From: Martinezella tropici
GTDB taxonomy: Bacteria; Pseudomonadota; Alphaproteobacteria; Rhizobiales; Rhizobiaceae
DNA length: 64,000 bases
Assembly (NCBI RefSeq): GCF_003287875.1
Contig: NZ_QMKK01000044.1
Coordinates: 124,001-188,000 of the forward strand
Reading direction: 5' to 3'
Each line of letters begins with the position of its first letter. Position 1 is the first letter of the stretch. A program made the position numbers and the translations under genes. Of the stretch, positions 43,401-51,543 are shown piece by piece. The notes beneath the pieces are model-generated. The model did not search any database and was not told the DNA's origin. It saw only the letters and a list, made by a program, of their open reading frames with translations.

Positions 43401-45177
43401 GACGACCGAATATCTGGTCAATGCCGACGTGCTGCAGATCAAGGTGGCGCAGGGCGCCAAGCCCGGCGAAGGCGGCCAGCTGCCCGGCCACAAGGTCGAT
43501 GCTACGGTTGCCAAGACCCGGCACTCGACGCCGGGCGTCGGCCTGATCTCGCCGCCACCGCATCATGACATCTATTCGATCGAAGATCTGGCGCAGCTGA
43601 TTTACGACCTGAAGAACGTCAACCCGACCTCGGATGTCTCAGTCAAGCTCGTCTCGGAAGTCGGCGTCGGCACGGTTGCCGCCGGCGTTGCCAAGGCGCG
43701 CGCCGACCACATCACCGTCTCGGGCTATGATGGCGGCACCGGCGCTTCGCCGCTGACTTCGCTGAAGCATGCCGGTTCGCCCTGGGAAATCGGCCTTGCC
43801 GAAACCCAGCAGACGCTGGTGCTGAACGGGCTGCGCTCGCGCATCGCCCTGCAGGTGGATGGCGGTCTGAAGACCGGCCGCGACGTCATCATCGGCGCGC
43901 TGCTGGGTGCCGACGAATTCGGCTTTGCGACCGCGCCGCTGATCGCGGCCGGCTGCATCATGATGCGCAAGTGCCATCTCAACACCTGTCCGGTTGGTGT
44001 CGCCACCCAGGACCCGGTTCTGCGCAAGCGCTTCAAGGGCGCGCCAGAGCATGTCATCAACTACTTCTTCTTCGTGGCCGAAGAAGTGCGCGAGATCCTC
44101 GCCTCGCTCGGCGTTGCCAAGCTGGACGATATCATCGGCGCTTCCGAGCTTCTCGAAAAGGATGAGATGCTTGCCCACTGGAAGGCTGAAGGCCTCGATT
44201 TCAGCCGTATCTTCCACAAGGTCGATGCGCCGAAGGAAGAGACCTACTGGACGACGGTGCAGAAGCACCCGATCGACGATATTCTCGACCGCAAGCTGAT
44301 CGAGAAGGCGGAGCCGGCGCTCGCTTCCAAGACGCCGGTCGCCTTCGAAGTCGACATCAAGAACGTCGACCGTTCGGCCGGCGCCATGCTGTCGGGTGCG
44401 GTTGCCAAGCGCTATGGCCATCGCGGCCTGAAGGACGACACGATCAACGTCACCCTGAGGGGCACCGCCGGTCAGTCCTTCGGTGCGTTCCTGGCGCGGG
44501 GCGTGACCTTCAACCTCGTCGGCGACGGCAATGACTATGTCGGCAAGGGCCTTTCGGGCGGCCGCATCATCATCCGTCCGCCGGAGAATTCGAAGATCGT
44601 CGCCGAAAACTCGATCATCGTCGGCAACACCGTGCTCTACGGTGCAACCGAGGGCGAGTGCTACTTCCGCGGTGTCGCGGGTGAGCGCTTTGCGGTCAGA
44701 AACTCCGGCGCGATCGCCGTCGTCGAGGGCGTGGGCGACCATGGCTGCGAATATATGACCGGCGGCGTCGTCGTGGTGCTCGGTGAAACCGGGCGCAACT
44801 TCGCGGCCGGCATGTCGGGCGGCGTGGCCTATGTGCTCGACGAGAAGGGCGATTTCGCCCGCCGCTGCAACATGGCGATGGTCGAGCTGGAGCCGGTTCC
44901 TGAAGAAGACGAGCTGCTGGAGAAGCTGCATCATCACGGCGGCGACATCATGCATAAGGGACGCGTCGACGTCTCGGATGACATGACGCGCCATGACGAA
45001 GAGCGTCTCTTCCAGCTGATTTCGAACCACGTCCACTATACGGGCTCGACCCGAGCCAAGGAAATCCTCGATCACTGGGCCGACTACCGCCCGAAATTCC
45101 GCAAGGTCATGCCGGTCGAATACCGCCGCGCCCTTGAGGAAATGGAGCGCAGCCGGATGAGCGTGGCGGCAGAGTAA
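40453..45177 (+). CDS. gltB: Glutamate synthase (NADPH) large subunit
   Basis: 1574 residues from ATG at 40453, with GGAGGG 6 bases upstream; a longer frame from 40363 is not needed. Converts glutamine and 2-oxoglutarate to two glutamates. The catalytic N-terminal nucleophile is Cys47 (EHDACGVGF), exposed by removal of a 46-residue propeptide. Next come the glutaminase domain, a central domain, the FMN-binding synthase barrel (GEGGQLPGHKVD, VSGYDGGTGASPLTSLKHAG) and the iron-sulfur segment KCHLNTCPVGVATQ near 1175. The C-terminal GXGXG beta-helix follows. It pairs with gltD downstream. Confidence 0.97.
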   Translation: MTNRTTSTSFDQTAAVNAAATAKTSKRAVGIPPKQGLYDPRNEHDACGVGFVAHMKGQKSHQIVRDGLFILENLTHRGAVGADPLMGDGAGILVQIPDRFFREEMAKQGVILPKAGEYGVGHFFLPRDEALIEHFKTAITQVVAEEGQVLLGFRDVPVDNSSLSKAPDIAATEPHHVQVFIGAGRDAGTNEEFERRLFTLRKVISNRIYAEYEGEESSFYPVSLSSSTIVYKGMFLAYQVGAYYKDLSDPRFETAVALVHQRFSTNTFPSWKLAHPYRMVAHNGEINTLRGNVNWMAARQASVSSPLFGEDISKLWPISYEGQSDTACFDNALEFLVRGGYSLAHAMMMLIPEAWAGNQLMAPERKAFYEYHAALMEPWDGPAAVAFTDGKQIGATLDRNGLRPARYLVTSDDRIIMASEAGVLPVEEEKIIQKWRLQPGKMLLIDMEKGRIISDDEVKSELSTKHPYRSWLNRTQLILEDLKPVEPRALRRDVSLLDRQQAFGYTAEDTKLLMSPMATTGQEAVGSMGTDTPISAMSDKPKLLYTYFKQNFAQVTNPPIDPIREELVMSLVSFIGPRPNLLDHTGMANAKRLEVRQPILTNGDLEKIRSIGHTEDRFDTKTLDFTYDVERGAEGMPEMLDRLCERAEAAVRGGYNIIVLSDRQIGPDRIAIPALLATAAVHHHLIRKGLRTSVGIVVETGEPREVHHFCLLAGYGAEAINPYLAFDTLLDMHQRGEFPKEVDATEVVYRYIKAVGKGILKVMSKMGISTYQSYCGAQIFDAVGLQQELVDKYFFGTATMIEGIGLETIAEETVSRHKAAFGRDPLLASTLDIGGEYAYRMRGESHAWTPDAVAALQHAVRGNAEDRYREFSEMVNESALRMNTIRGLFKIKGAEALGRKPISVDEVEPAADIVKRFSTGAMSFGSISREAHTTLAIAMNRIGGKSNTGEGGEEADRYMPLFDGSPNPERSAIKQIASGRFGVTTEYLVNADVLQIKVAQGAKPGEGGQLPGHKVDATVAKTRHSTPGVGLISPPPHHDIYSIEDLAQLIYDLKNVNPTSDVSVKLVSEVGVGTVAAGVAKARADHITVSGYDGGTGASPLTSLKHAGSPWEIGLAETQQTLVLNGLRSRIALQVDGGLKTGRDVIIGALLGADEFGFATAPLIAAGCIMMRKCHLNTCPVGVATQDPVLRKRFKGAPEHVINYFFFVAEEVREILASLGVAKLDDIIGASELLEKDEMLAHWKAEGLDFSRIFHKVDAPKEETYWTTVQKHPIDDILDRKLIEKAEPALASKTPVAFEVDIKNVDRSAGAMLSGAVAKRYGHRGLKDDTINVTLRGTAGQSFGAFLARGVTFNLVGDGNDYVGKGLSGGRIIIRPPENSKIVAENSIIVGNTVLYGATEGECYFRGVAGERFAVRNSGAIAVVEGVGDHGCEYMTGGVVVVLGETGRNFAAGMSGGVAYVLDEKGDFARRCNMAMVELEPVPEEDELLEKLHHHGGDIMHKGRVDVSDDMTRHDEERLFQLISNHVHYTGSTRAKEILDHWADYRPKFRKVMPVEYRRALEEMERSRMSVAAE

Positions 45178-45220
45178 TCCGCCCCGGTTCTGAAACCAGC
45201 CGAGGGTTTCGCCTCGCATT

Positions 45221-45329
45221 GCGATCGCCGTCATGGCGATCGCGACTGTCGAATAGCGGAATCGGATTTGAATTAAAGTGCCGGACAGGGAAACCGAGAT
45301 GACCCTCAGGCACGGGAGCCATGAGCTCC
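45221..45329 (+). promoter_or_regulatory. Two hairpins in the gltB-gltD gap
   Basis: A perfect GCGATCGCC-gtcat-GGCGATCGC (45221-45243) and a smaller GGAGC-catga-GCTCC followed by TCTTTTAG (45315-45335) lie in the 177-base gap. Both would form in a gltBD transcript. They may slow readthrough or protect the upstream message, so gltD output could differ from gltB. Role inferred. Confidence 0.4.
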
Positions 45330-45354
45330 TCTTTTAGAGTGAGGAAACGAAAGC

Positions 45355-46809
45355 ATGGGCAAGGTAACAGGCTTCTTGGAAATCGACCGGCAGGTGGCGA
45401 AGTATCAGCCGGCGTCGGATCGCATCCGGCATTTCCGTGAATTCACGATCCCCATGTCGGACCAGGAAGTGCAGAAACAGGCAGCCCGCTGCATGGACTG
45501 TGGCATTCCCTATTGCCACGGCCCGACCGGCTGCCCGGTGCACAACCAGATCCCCGATTGGAACGACCTCGTCTACAACAACAATTGGGAACAGGCGATC
45601 CACAACCTGCATTCGACCAACAACTTCCCGGAATTCACCGGTCGTGTCTGCCCCGCGCCTTGCGAGGAAGCCTGCACGCTGAACCTGGAAGATGCGCCGG
45701 TCGCGATCAAGACCGTTGAGCAGGCGATTGCCGACAAGGCCTATGAGCTCGGCTTCATCCGGCCGCAGCCGGCAACCGTGCATACGGGCAAGAAGGTCGC
45801 GATCATCGGCTCGGGTCCTGCCGGCATGGCAGCCGCCCAGCAGCTCGGCCGCGCCGGTCACGACGTCCATGTCTACGAGCGCGAAAGCAAGCCGGGCGGC
45901 CTGCTGCGTTACGGCATTCCGGACTTCAAGATGGAGAAGAACTTCATCGATCGCCGCGTCGAGCAGATGAAGGGCGAAGGCGTCACCTTCCATTGCGGCG
46001 TCAATGTCGGTGTCGATGTCAAGGTCGAGCAGCTTCTGGCCGACCATGATGCCGTGCTCTACTGCGGCGGCTCGGAAACCCCGCGCGAAGCCGGCATTCC
46101 AGGCACGACGCTGGCCGGCGTCCATGACGCCATGCCCTATCTCGTGCAGCAGAATCGCCGCGTCGGCCGCGAAAACATCGACAGCGTCGGCTGGCCTGCC
46201 GATCCGATCCTGGCCGGCGGCAAGCACATCGTCGTCGTCGGCGGTGGCGATACGGCATCCGACTGCGTCGGCACGGCGTTCCGTCAGGGCGCAGTGAAGG
46301 TGACCCAGCTCGACATTCGTCCGCAGCCGCCCGAAAAGGAAGACAAGCTCGCCGTTTGGCCGTTCTGGGCAACGAAGATGCGCACCTCCTCCTCGCAGGC
46401 CGAAGGCGCGGTTCGCGAATTCCAGGTCGCGACGCTCGAATTCATCGGCGAAGACGGCGTTCTGACAGGCGTGAAGTGCTGCGAAGTGGACGATCGCCGC
46501 AAGCCGATCGCCGGCACGGAATTCGTCATCCGCGCCGACCTCGCCTTCATCGCCATCGGCTTCCGCGGCCCGTTCACCGACAGCGTGCTCAAGGAACTCG
46601 ACGGCAAGCTGACTGTGAATACCGACCGCCGCGGCTCGACCAACGTCGTTGCCAACGACAAGGACTACAAGACCTCGGTCGACAAGCTCTGGACCGCCGG
46701 TGACGTTCGCCGCGGCCAGTCGCTGGTGGTCTGGGCGATCCGCGAGGGCCGCCAAGCCGCGCGCGCGATCGACGAGGCGTTGATGGGTTCGACGGTTCTG
46801 CCGAACTAA
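45355..46809 (+). CDS. gltD: Glutamate synthase (NADPH) small subunit
   Basis: 484 residues. N-terminal low-potential iron-sulfur cysteines (CMDCGIPYCHG, GCPVHN, CPAPCEEAC), FAD-binding VAIIGSGPAGMAAAQQLG near 150 and NADPH-binding VVVGGGDTASDCVGTA near 300, then GDVRRGQSLVVWAIREGR. It passes NADPH electrons via FAD and 4Fe-4S clusters to GltB. The start ATG at 45355 is preceded by GAGTGAGG at about 9 bases. Terminator at 46842 ends the unit. Confidence 0.97.
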   Translation: MGKVTGFLEIDRQVAKYQPASDRIRHFREFTIPMSDQEVQKQAARCMDCGIPYCHGPTGCPVHNQIPDWNDLVYNNNWEQAIHNLHSTNNFPEFTGRVCPAPCEEACTLNLEDAPVAIKTVEQAIADKAYELGFIRPQPATVHTGKKVAIIGSGPAGMAAAQQLGRAGHDVHVYERESKPGGLLRYGIPDFKMEKNFIDRRVEQMKGEGVTFHCGVNVGVDVKVEQLLADHDAVLYCGGSETPREAGIPGTTLAGVHDAMPYLVQQNRRVGRENIDSVGWPADPILAGGKHIVVVGGGDTASDCVGTAFRQGAVKVTQLDIRPQPPEKEDKLAVWPFWATKMRTSSSQAEGAVREFQVATLEFIGEDGVLTGVKCCEVDDRRKPIAGTEFVIRADLAFIAIGFRGPFTDSVLKELDGKLTVNTDRRGSTNVVANDKDYKTSVDKLWTAGDVRRGQSLVVWAIREGRQAARAIDEALMGSTVLPN

Positions 46810-46841
46810 GTTTCGCTGTCCTCTCGCGCAAAGTTATCGAA

Positions 46842-46869
46842 GGCCGGGTTCGTTACAAACCCGGCTTTT
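46842..46869 (+). terminator. Terminator of gltD
   Basis: GCCGGGTT / AACCCGGC (46843-46850 and 46858-46865) with a 7-base loop followed by TTTTGTC on the plus strand, 33 bases after the gltD stop. Confidence 0.85.
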
Positions 46870-46873
46870 GTCG

Positions 46874-47623
46874 TTACCGGCTTGCGGCGATATTCCAGCT
46901 GTAGACACAACGGTCGAGTCCGATGGCGATTTCAAGCACCGCGACGTCATGGTCTATCGCCGGCCCCTTCTTCGGCTGGCTGCGGTAGCGCTGAGGGAAA
47001 TCCGTGCGTTTCGAGATCGAGCAGACTTCCATCCATTTGTCGCCATTGTCGACCTCGATATCCATAGTGATTTCGGAATAGGCCGGGAGACGGTCGGAAG
47101 GCACGATTCGCGTCGGCAGATGGATCACCGAGGCGATCATCCGGCGGACCGGTTCGAGGGAGGCGGCATGATAGTCATTGCCGCTATCGGCGGTGAAGGC
47201 GCATTGGAATTCGAGCTGCCAAAACTCCTTGAGCCGCACATGCTTGCTCGGCTGGTCCTGTTCGCGGCGATAGGATTTCCCGGCCTGCCAGACGCACAAG
47301 GGCAGCCGCGTTCTGGAATGGTTTCCGAGAAGATGCTGCATGTAGACATAGGTTGACGGCGTCGTTTCCGGCCGAAGCACAAGTTCGGTCTCGGTGTTCG
47401 ACATTCGCTCCTGCACCCATATGTCCGAATTGGAATAGGCATCTGAGACAAGGCTTCGAGGCATCAGGGTCGGAGCCTCGACCCTGCGGAAATCCCAGGC
47501 GGGGTTTGCGGATCGCAGGAAGTTCGCGACTTCATCGGAAAAGAAGCGGACGAAATCGTCGCGCAGCTTGATGGCCCGCTCTTCCCAGTGAACGAGCGAA
47601 TTGACGTTATAGATATTGAGCAC
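46874..47623 (-). CDS. Stand-alone class II aminoacyl-tRNA synthetase-like core (GlyRS-like)
   Basis: 249 residues from GTG at 47623, with GGAGA 7 bases upstream and no in-frame ATG alternative. Class II synthetase motif 2 is at SYRREQDQPSKHVRLKEFWQ and motif 3 at LEIAIGLDR near the C-terminus. ELVLRPETTPSTYV and KWMEVCSISKRTDFP resemble the alpha2-type glycyl-tRNA synthetase core (RPE..., GWGEIEGIANRTD). No anticodon-binding domain, no tRNA-editing domain. Such cores elsewhere aminoacylate carrier proteins or proteins instead of tRNA. Rhizobia normally use the unrelated alpha2-beta2 GlyRS, so this is not the housekeeping enzyme. Function not assigned. Confidence 0.72.
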   Translation of the reverse strand: MLNIYNVNSLVHWEERAIKLRDDFVRFFSDEVANFLRSANPAWDFRRVEAPTLMPRSLVSDAYSNSDIWVQERMSNTETELVLRPETTPSTYVYMQHLLGNHSRTRLPLCVWQAGKSYRREQDQPSKHVRLKEFWQLEFQCAFTADSGNDYHAASLEPVRRMIASVIHLPTRIVPSDRLPAYSEITMDIEVDNGDKWMEVCSISKRTDFPQRYRSQPKKGPAIDHDVAVLEIAIGLDRCVYSWNIAASR

Positions 47624-47811
47624 GTGCCATTCTCCATGGGCAACGTTGATATTTTGAGGTTGAGGGCTTTACGTCCAGCAGCCGCCGGACGCATCAACGC
47701 CTCCGGCTGTCACGACTGGACGCGGAGACCTCGGCCGGAGAAAGCGCACAAAACCGCAACCTGCAGGCAGGTGCGGTAACGATCGATCTGATCTGCGCTG
47801 TTGGTGCTCAT
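47624..47811 (-). promoter_or_regulatory. Structured leader with a 33-codon ORF upstream of the GlyRS-like gene
   Basis: A short frame ATG 47811 to TGA 47710 (33 residues, starts MSTNSADQIDRYRTC) precedes overlapping dyads on the minus strand: CTCCGGC...GCCGGAG, GCCGGA-12 nt-TCCGGC, and CGTCCAG...CTGGACG. They share segments and cannot all form together, as in attenuators. No U-run follows, so any control would act on translation or another mechanism. Peptide-coding status is uncertain. Confidence 0.35.
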
Positions 47812-47861
47812 GCAATTCTTCTATTGGCGGTCCGCGAGCTTGTCAAACCGCTCCGGCGCAC

Positions 47862-49052
47862 CTATCGCGCCGCCGATCCCGGCAACCGGTAGTCGTCCAC
47901 GCGGCCGGCCGGCGCCGGATCCATTCGGCCCTTGTCGACGAGCAGATCGCGGGGCGACGGCGTCGTCACGGCGGGGGCGGGCGCGCTGCCCAGTAGTTGC
48001 GAGCCGCCATCGAGATCGGGGTCGGAAAGGCTTATCGGCTGCGTGCGGGTTATCTTTTCCATCTCGGTTGTGGGCAGGCTGGCCTGCTGCGCCGGCAACG
48101 GATTGCCCGTGTCGAGGCGGGTGATGTCGGGGCTCGCCTGATCTCCCAATATCCGGCGTGCCGGCTTTTCGACATAGAAGGCGACCTTGCGCTTGCCGGC
48201 CACCGTCAGGTTGACGCCATCGGCCGTCCTCAATCGAACCTGCTGGCCGTTTATATCGGAGCCGGTGACGATGAATTCGCCGTTCTGGTCGGTAAAGCCG
48301 TCCCATATGTCGATGAACTCACCGCCGACGCTGGTGGTCTGGCTCTGGTAGATCTGGTTGAGCTTGACCGCACCGGCGCTCAGCTGATCAGAGCCGAAGG
48401 AGGGCAGCCCCACCCAGAGCAGCGGGATATGGCGGCTCGTCACCAGCTTGGCGAATTGCTGCACGCGCTCTTCATAGGCGAGGAACCACGGATCTGTGCC
48501 GTATTTCTCGTTGAGCCCGTCGCCGATCATCTGCTGGCGGTCATTGGCGCCGATCATGACGACGACCATGGCCGGCTTCAGCTGATCGATCATCCCGGGC
48601 AGCTGCTGCGGCCAGTTGTAATAATCCTGCCGGACGAGGCCGGAAGCGACGTTGCCGCGGGCCTGAATGACGACGCCGGGGGAGGTGGAGAAGGCATCCT
48701 CCAGTCCCGCCGCCAGGCCGCTCGCCAGGAAGTCGCCGACGACGAGGATGGTTTTGGCATTGGGAAGCTTCTCCGCCGGTGACGGCGTTTCCGGCTGTAC
48801 GACTGGCTGCCGAGGCGGTGGGGTCGGCCGTTTGCGCGGTTGGACCTTTCGACGCGGTGGCGGCTGCTCGGCCGGCTGATCGAGGTAGTCGGGCTCGCGG
48901 GTGCCGAACAACATATCGAACAGGTTTCTGCGCGGCCGTTCCTGCGCTTCGGCTGTGCTCCACAAGCCGCCGAACATGATGATGATTGCAAGGAATGCCG
49001 CAAGGACAATCCTTGCTGTTGCCATGGTTGCGCGGGCAGGTCGTTTTGTCAT
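47862..49052 (-). CDS. DUF459/SGNH-hydrolase-family envelope protein
   Basis: 396 residues from ATG at 49052 (an upstream ATG at 49085 is less likely). Membrane-anchoring or signal segment RIVLAAFLAIIIMFGGLWST near residues 13-32, then a proline/arginine-rich linker (about 55-95, PPPRRKVQPRKRPTPPPRQP). The SGNH-like domain starts at about 100 with ILVVGDFLASGLAAGL, and has VVVMIGANDRQ and a C-terminal DGVNLTVAGKRK; the usual SGNH Ser of GDS is replaced by Phe in VGDFLA, so activity is uncertain. Likely periplasmic, acting on an envelope polymer. Confidence 0.75.
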   Translation of the reverse strand: MTKRPARATMATARIVLAAFLAIIIMFGGLWSTAEAQERPRRNLFDMLFGTREPDYLDQPAEQPPPRRKVQPRKRPTPPPRQPVVQPETPSPAEKLPNAKTILVVGDFLASGLAAGLEDAFSTSPGVVIQARGNVASGLVRQDYYNWPQQLPGMIDQLKPAMVVVMIGANDRQQMIGDGLNEKYGTDPWFLAYEERVQQFAKLVTSRHIPLLWVGLPSFGSDQLSAGAVKLNQIYQSQTTSVGGEFIDIWDGFTDQNGEFIVTGSDINGQQVRLRTADGVNLTVAGKRKVAFYVEKPARRILGDQASPDITRLDTGNPLPAQQASLPTTEMEKITRTQPISLSDPDLDGGSQLLGSAPAPAVTTPSPRDLLVDKGRMDPAPAGRVDDYRLPGSAAR

Positions 49053-49131
49053 AGCTATTTTTCCGCTGACGCCCCGCGATCGCATGAGGATAAATTTCCC
49101 GCCAAGCGATCTCCGGTTCGTTCCAGGCGGC

Positions 49132-50355
49132 CTACTTGCGCAGCGCCTTTAGCAGGCCCATCGAAGGCTCGCCATCCGCATCCATGCCCATGCGTTGCTG
49201 AAGGGCTGATATCGCAGCCTTGGAACCCGAGCCGAAATTGCCGTCGACGACGCCGTCGTAATAGCCGAGCTCCTTCAGGCGCGTCTGCAGCTCGAATTTC
49301 TGCTTGACGTCGAGCGCGCCGCTCGGGCGAGGCCAGGATTGCTGCATGCCGCCATAGCCGGCGATCTGGTCCGCGAGCAGGCCGACGGCCAGCGCATAGC
49401 TGTCGGAAGCGTTGTAGCGCTTGATGGTGAAGAAGTTGCCCGTCATCAGGAAGCCGGGACCATCCGGGCCGCCTGGCATCTTCAGCTGCGCGCGGTCGGA
49501 GGTCGTGCGGAAACCCTTGCCGTTGGGACGCACGAAGCCGAGAGCCGCCCATTGTGCGATGGTATGGGTCTTGCCGGCCTGTGCAGCGCCGCCTGGCGGC
49601 ACAACGACTTCATAACCCCATGTTCGCCCGGTATCCCAGCCGTTCTTGGCAAGAAGATTGGCCGTGGTCGCCAAGGCGTCGGGAATGGAGTTCCAGATAT
49701 CCGGATGGCCGCTGCCGTCGGCATCCACGGCGTAGAGCAGGTAGCTGGTGGGGATGAATTGCGTATGGCCCATGGCGCCGGCCCAGGAGCCGTTCAACTC
49801 CTTGCGCGAGATATCGCCCTTCTGCAGGATCTTCAGTGCGGCGACCAGCTGCTTCTTGGCATAATTGGCCCGCTTGGGATCGGCGTAGGCGAGCGTCGCA
49901 AGCGCGCGGGGCACATAATGCAGCCGATCATTCTTGGCCAGGACGGCGCCATAGTTCGATTCCATCGACCAGATCGCCAGCATGATATTTCTGTCGACGC
50001 CGAAGCGCTGTTCGAGCGCGCGCAGCGTGGATGCATATTTGACCGCCATCTTCCGGCCAATATCCACGGTATAGGGATTGACACGGGAGTCGAGGTAGTC
50101 CCAGATTTGGGACTTGAACTCCGGTTGATACTGCGCTTTTTCGAGGACCGTGGGGTCTGGGTCCGTCACGCCGGCAAATGCATCGCGATAGGTCGATTGT
50201 GTGATGCCGCTCTTTGCAGCGGTGGCGTAGAAGCCCGCGATCCATTTCTGGAACCCAGGGTCAGCATTGGCGTTAACGGGGAAGAATCCCGCAAAGGCGC
50301 CGAGCGCGAGCGCCAGAGCGAGACCACGAAGGGAGTTTTTGCGGTTTAAGGTCAT
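49132..50355 (-). CDS. Lytic murein transglycosylase (MltB-like) with peptidoglycan-binding domain
   Basis: 407 residues. Signal peptide (LRGLALALALGAFAGFFPVN, cut near 30 at ANA-DPG). SLT_2/MltB catalytic domain about 32-325, with catalytic Glu132 in IWSMESNYGAVLA and WAGAMGHTQFIPTSYL, GLVD-like regions later. A C-terminal PG_binding_1 domain (about 345-405) has LQTRLKELGYYDGVVDGNFG. It cleaves peptidoglycan glycan strands with formation of 1,6-anhydro-muramic ends in the periplasm. It lies 79 bases upstream of the DUF459 gene on the same strand and may be cotranscribed. Confidence 0.92.
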   Translation of the reverse strand: MTLNRKNSLRGLALALALGAFAGFFPVNANADPGFQKWIAGFYATAAKSGITQSTYRDAFAGVTDPDPTVLEKAQYQPEFKSQIWDYLDSRVNPYTVDIGRKMAVKYASTLRALEQRFGVDRNIMLAIWSMESNYGAVLAKNDRLHYVPRALATLAYADPKRANYAKKQLVAALKILQKGDISRKELNGSWAGAMGHTQFIPTSYLLYAVDADGSGHPDIWNSIPDALATTANLLAKNGWDTGRTWGYEVVVPPGGAAQAGKTHTIAQWAALGFVRPNGKGFRTTSDRAQLKMPGGPDGPGFLMTGNFFTIKRYNASDSYALAVGLLADQIAGYGGMQQSWPRPSGALDVKQKFELQTRLKELGYYDGVVDGNFGSGSKAAISALQQRMGMDADGEPSMGLLKALRK

Positions 50356-50556
50356 CTACAGCCTGGTCCATCAATCGTTGGATTTCGGTGCGGCGAAGCA
50401 AATGGCATTCGCCCAAGCGTGACACTAGAGGAACGAAGTCAACAAATTCTTTACCATGGAAGTGAGGGCCAGTCATTATTTGCAAAACAGTAGCAAATCT
50501 AATCTACTGACGTTTCGAATGGCTTGGCGCCAGCGTTTAATGCCCAGGAGGTATGA

Positions 50557-51444
50557 GTGGGACAGCATAAGAAGGTGCGTAAGGCAGTATTTCCGGTTGC
50601 CGGACTAGGGACGCGGTTCTTGCCGGCGACCAAGGCGGTGCCGAAGGAAATGCTGACTGTCGTGGACAAGCCGGTGATCCAATACGTCGTCGACGAGGCG
50701 ATGGAAGCGGGCATCGAGCATTTCGTCTTCGTGACGGGCCGCAGCAAGCACGTTATCGAAGATTATTTCGATATCCAGTTCGAACTCGAGCAGACGCTGC
50801 GCCAGCGCAACAAGAATGCCGAACTGTCGCTGCTGAACGGCCTGCTGCCGAAGGCCGGTACGGCGAGCTTCACACGCCAGCAGGAACCGCTCGGTCTCGG
50901 CCACGCCGTCTGGTGCGCCCGCGAGATCGTCGGCGACGAGCCTTTCGCGCTTTTGCTGCCCGACATGGTCATGCGCGCCGAAAAGGGCTGCATGAAGGGC
51001 ATGATCGAGCTTTATGAGCATAGCGGCGGCAACGTCATCGCCGTTGAGGAATGCGCGCCCGACCAGACCCATAAATACGGTATCGTCGGTGTCGGCGAAG
51101 CGGTCGGCAACGGTTTCCGCATCACCGAAATGGTCGAAAAGCCTGCCAAGGGCACGGCTCCGTCCAACTTCTTCATCAACGGCCGCTATATCCTGCAGCC
51201 GGAAATCTTCCGCATCCTGGAAAGCCAGGAACGCGGTGCCGGCAACGAGATCCAGCTGACCGACGGCATGCTGAAGCTCGCACAGACGCAGGATTTCGCC
51301 GGCTATCACTTCCAGGGCCAGACCTTCGACTGTGGCGCAAAGGATGGCTTCATCCTCGCCAACGTCGCTTTCTCGCTGGCGCGCGCCGATATCCGCCCGA
51401 CCATCGAAAACGAGCTGAAGGCGCTGATCGCCGCCCTGAAATAA
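50557..51444 (+). CDS. galU: UTP-glucose-1-phosphate uridylyltransferase
   Basis: 295 residues starting with GTG at 50557, four bases after a strong CAGGAGGT; the nearby ATG at 50553 opens only five codons. Makes UDP-glucose for exopolysaccharide, cyclic glucan and LPS. Motifs: AVFPVAGLGTRFLPATKAVP (nucleotide binding and catalytic Arg), KEMLTVVDKPVIQYVVDEA, FFINGRYILQPEIF and GNEIQLTDGM. Also named exoN in Sinorhizobium. A hairpin GAGGCCCGG-tcatg-CCGGGCCTC follows at 51474-51496. Confidence 0.95.
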   Translation: MGQHKKVRKAVFPVAGLGTRFLPATKAVPKEMLTVVDKPVIQYVVDEAMEAGIEHFVFVTGRSKHVIEDYFDIQFELEQTLRQRNKNAELSLLNGLLPKAGTASFTRQQEPLGLGHAVWCAREIVGDEPFALLLPDMVMRAEKGCMKGMIELYEHSGGNVIAVEECAPDQTHKYGIVGVGEAVGNGFRITEMVEKPAKGTAPSNFFINGRYILQPEIFRILESQERGAGNEIQLTDGMLKLAQTQDFAGYHFQGQTFDCGAKDGFILANVAFSLARADIRPTIENELKALIAALK

Positions 51445-51473
51445 GCGCTTGCGATCTTCACAGGCAAAGCATC

Positions 51474-51496
51474 GAGGCCCGGTCATGCCGGGCCTC
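51474..51496 (+). terminator. Hairpin after galU (terminator without U-run)
   Basis: Nine-base perfect stem GAGGCCCGG / CCGGGCCTC with a 5-base loop, 30 bases after the galU stop. No strong T-tract follows, so it may stabilise or end transcripts inefficiently. Confidence 0.5.
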
Positions 51497-51543
51497 ATGT
51501 CGTCTGCGCTGACAAAATTCACGGTACGGAGCGCAGTTTGAGG

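Noticed and set aside
40171..43566. 1131-codon open frame on the minus strand opposite gltB
   Set aside because: It is the mirror frame of a certain gene with GC-rich third positions; its translation has no family features and is rich in Arg/His/Asp/Val as expected for such shadows. The same applies to 43639-45234 and to long opposite frames at 1813-2700, 3930-5504, 6553-7893, 9045-10424 and 58720-60459.
47624..47811. T-box or glycine riboswitch before the GlyRS-like gene
   Set aside because: No T-box sequence, no glycine aptamer core and no terminator were visible.
50553..50570. Five-codon ORF ATG-AGT-GGG-ACA-GCA-TAA at the galU start
   Set aside because: The ATG directly touches the Shine-Dalgarno, leaving no spacer; the GTG at 50557 fits both the spacing and the protein family.
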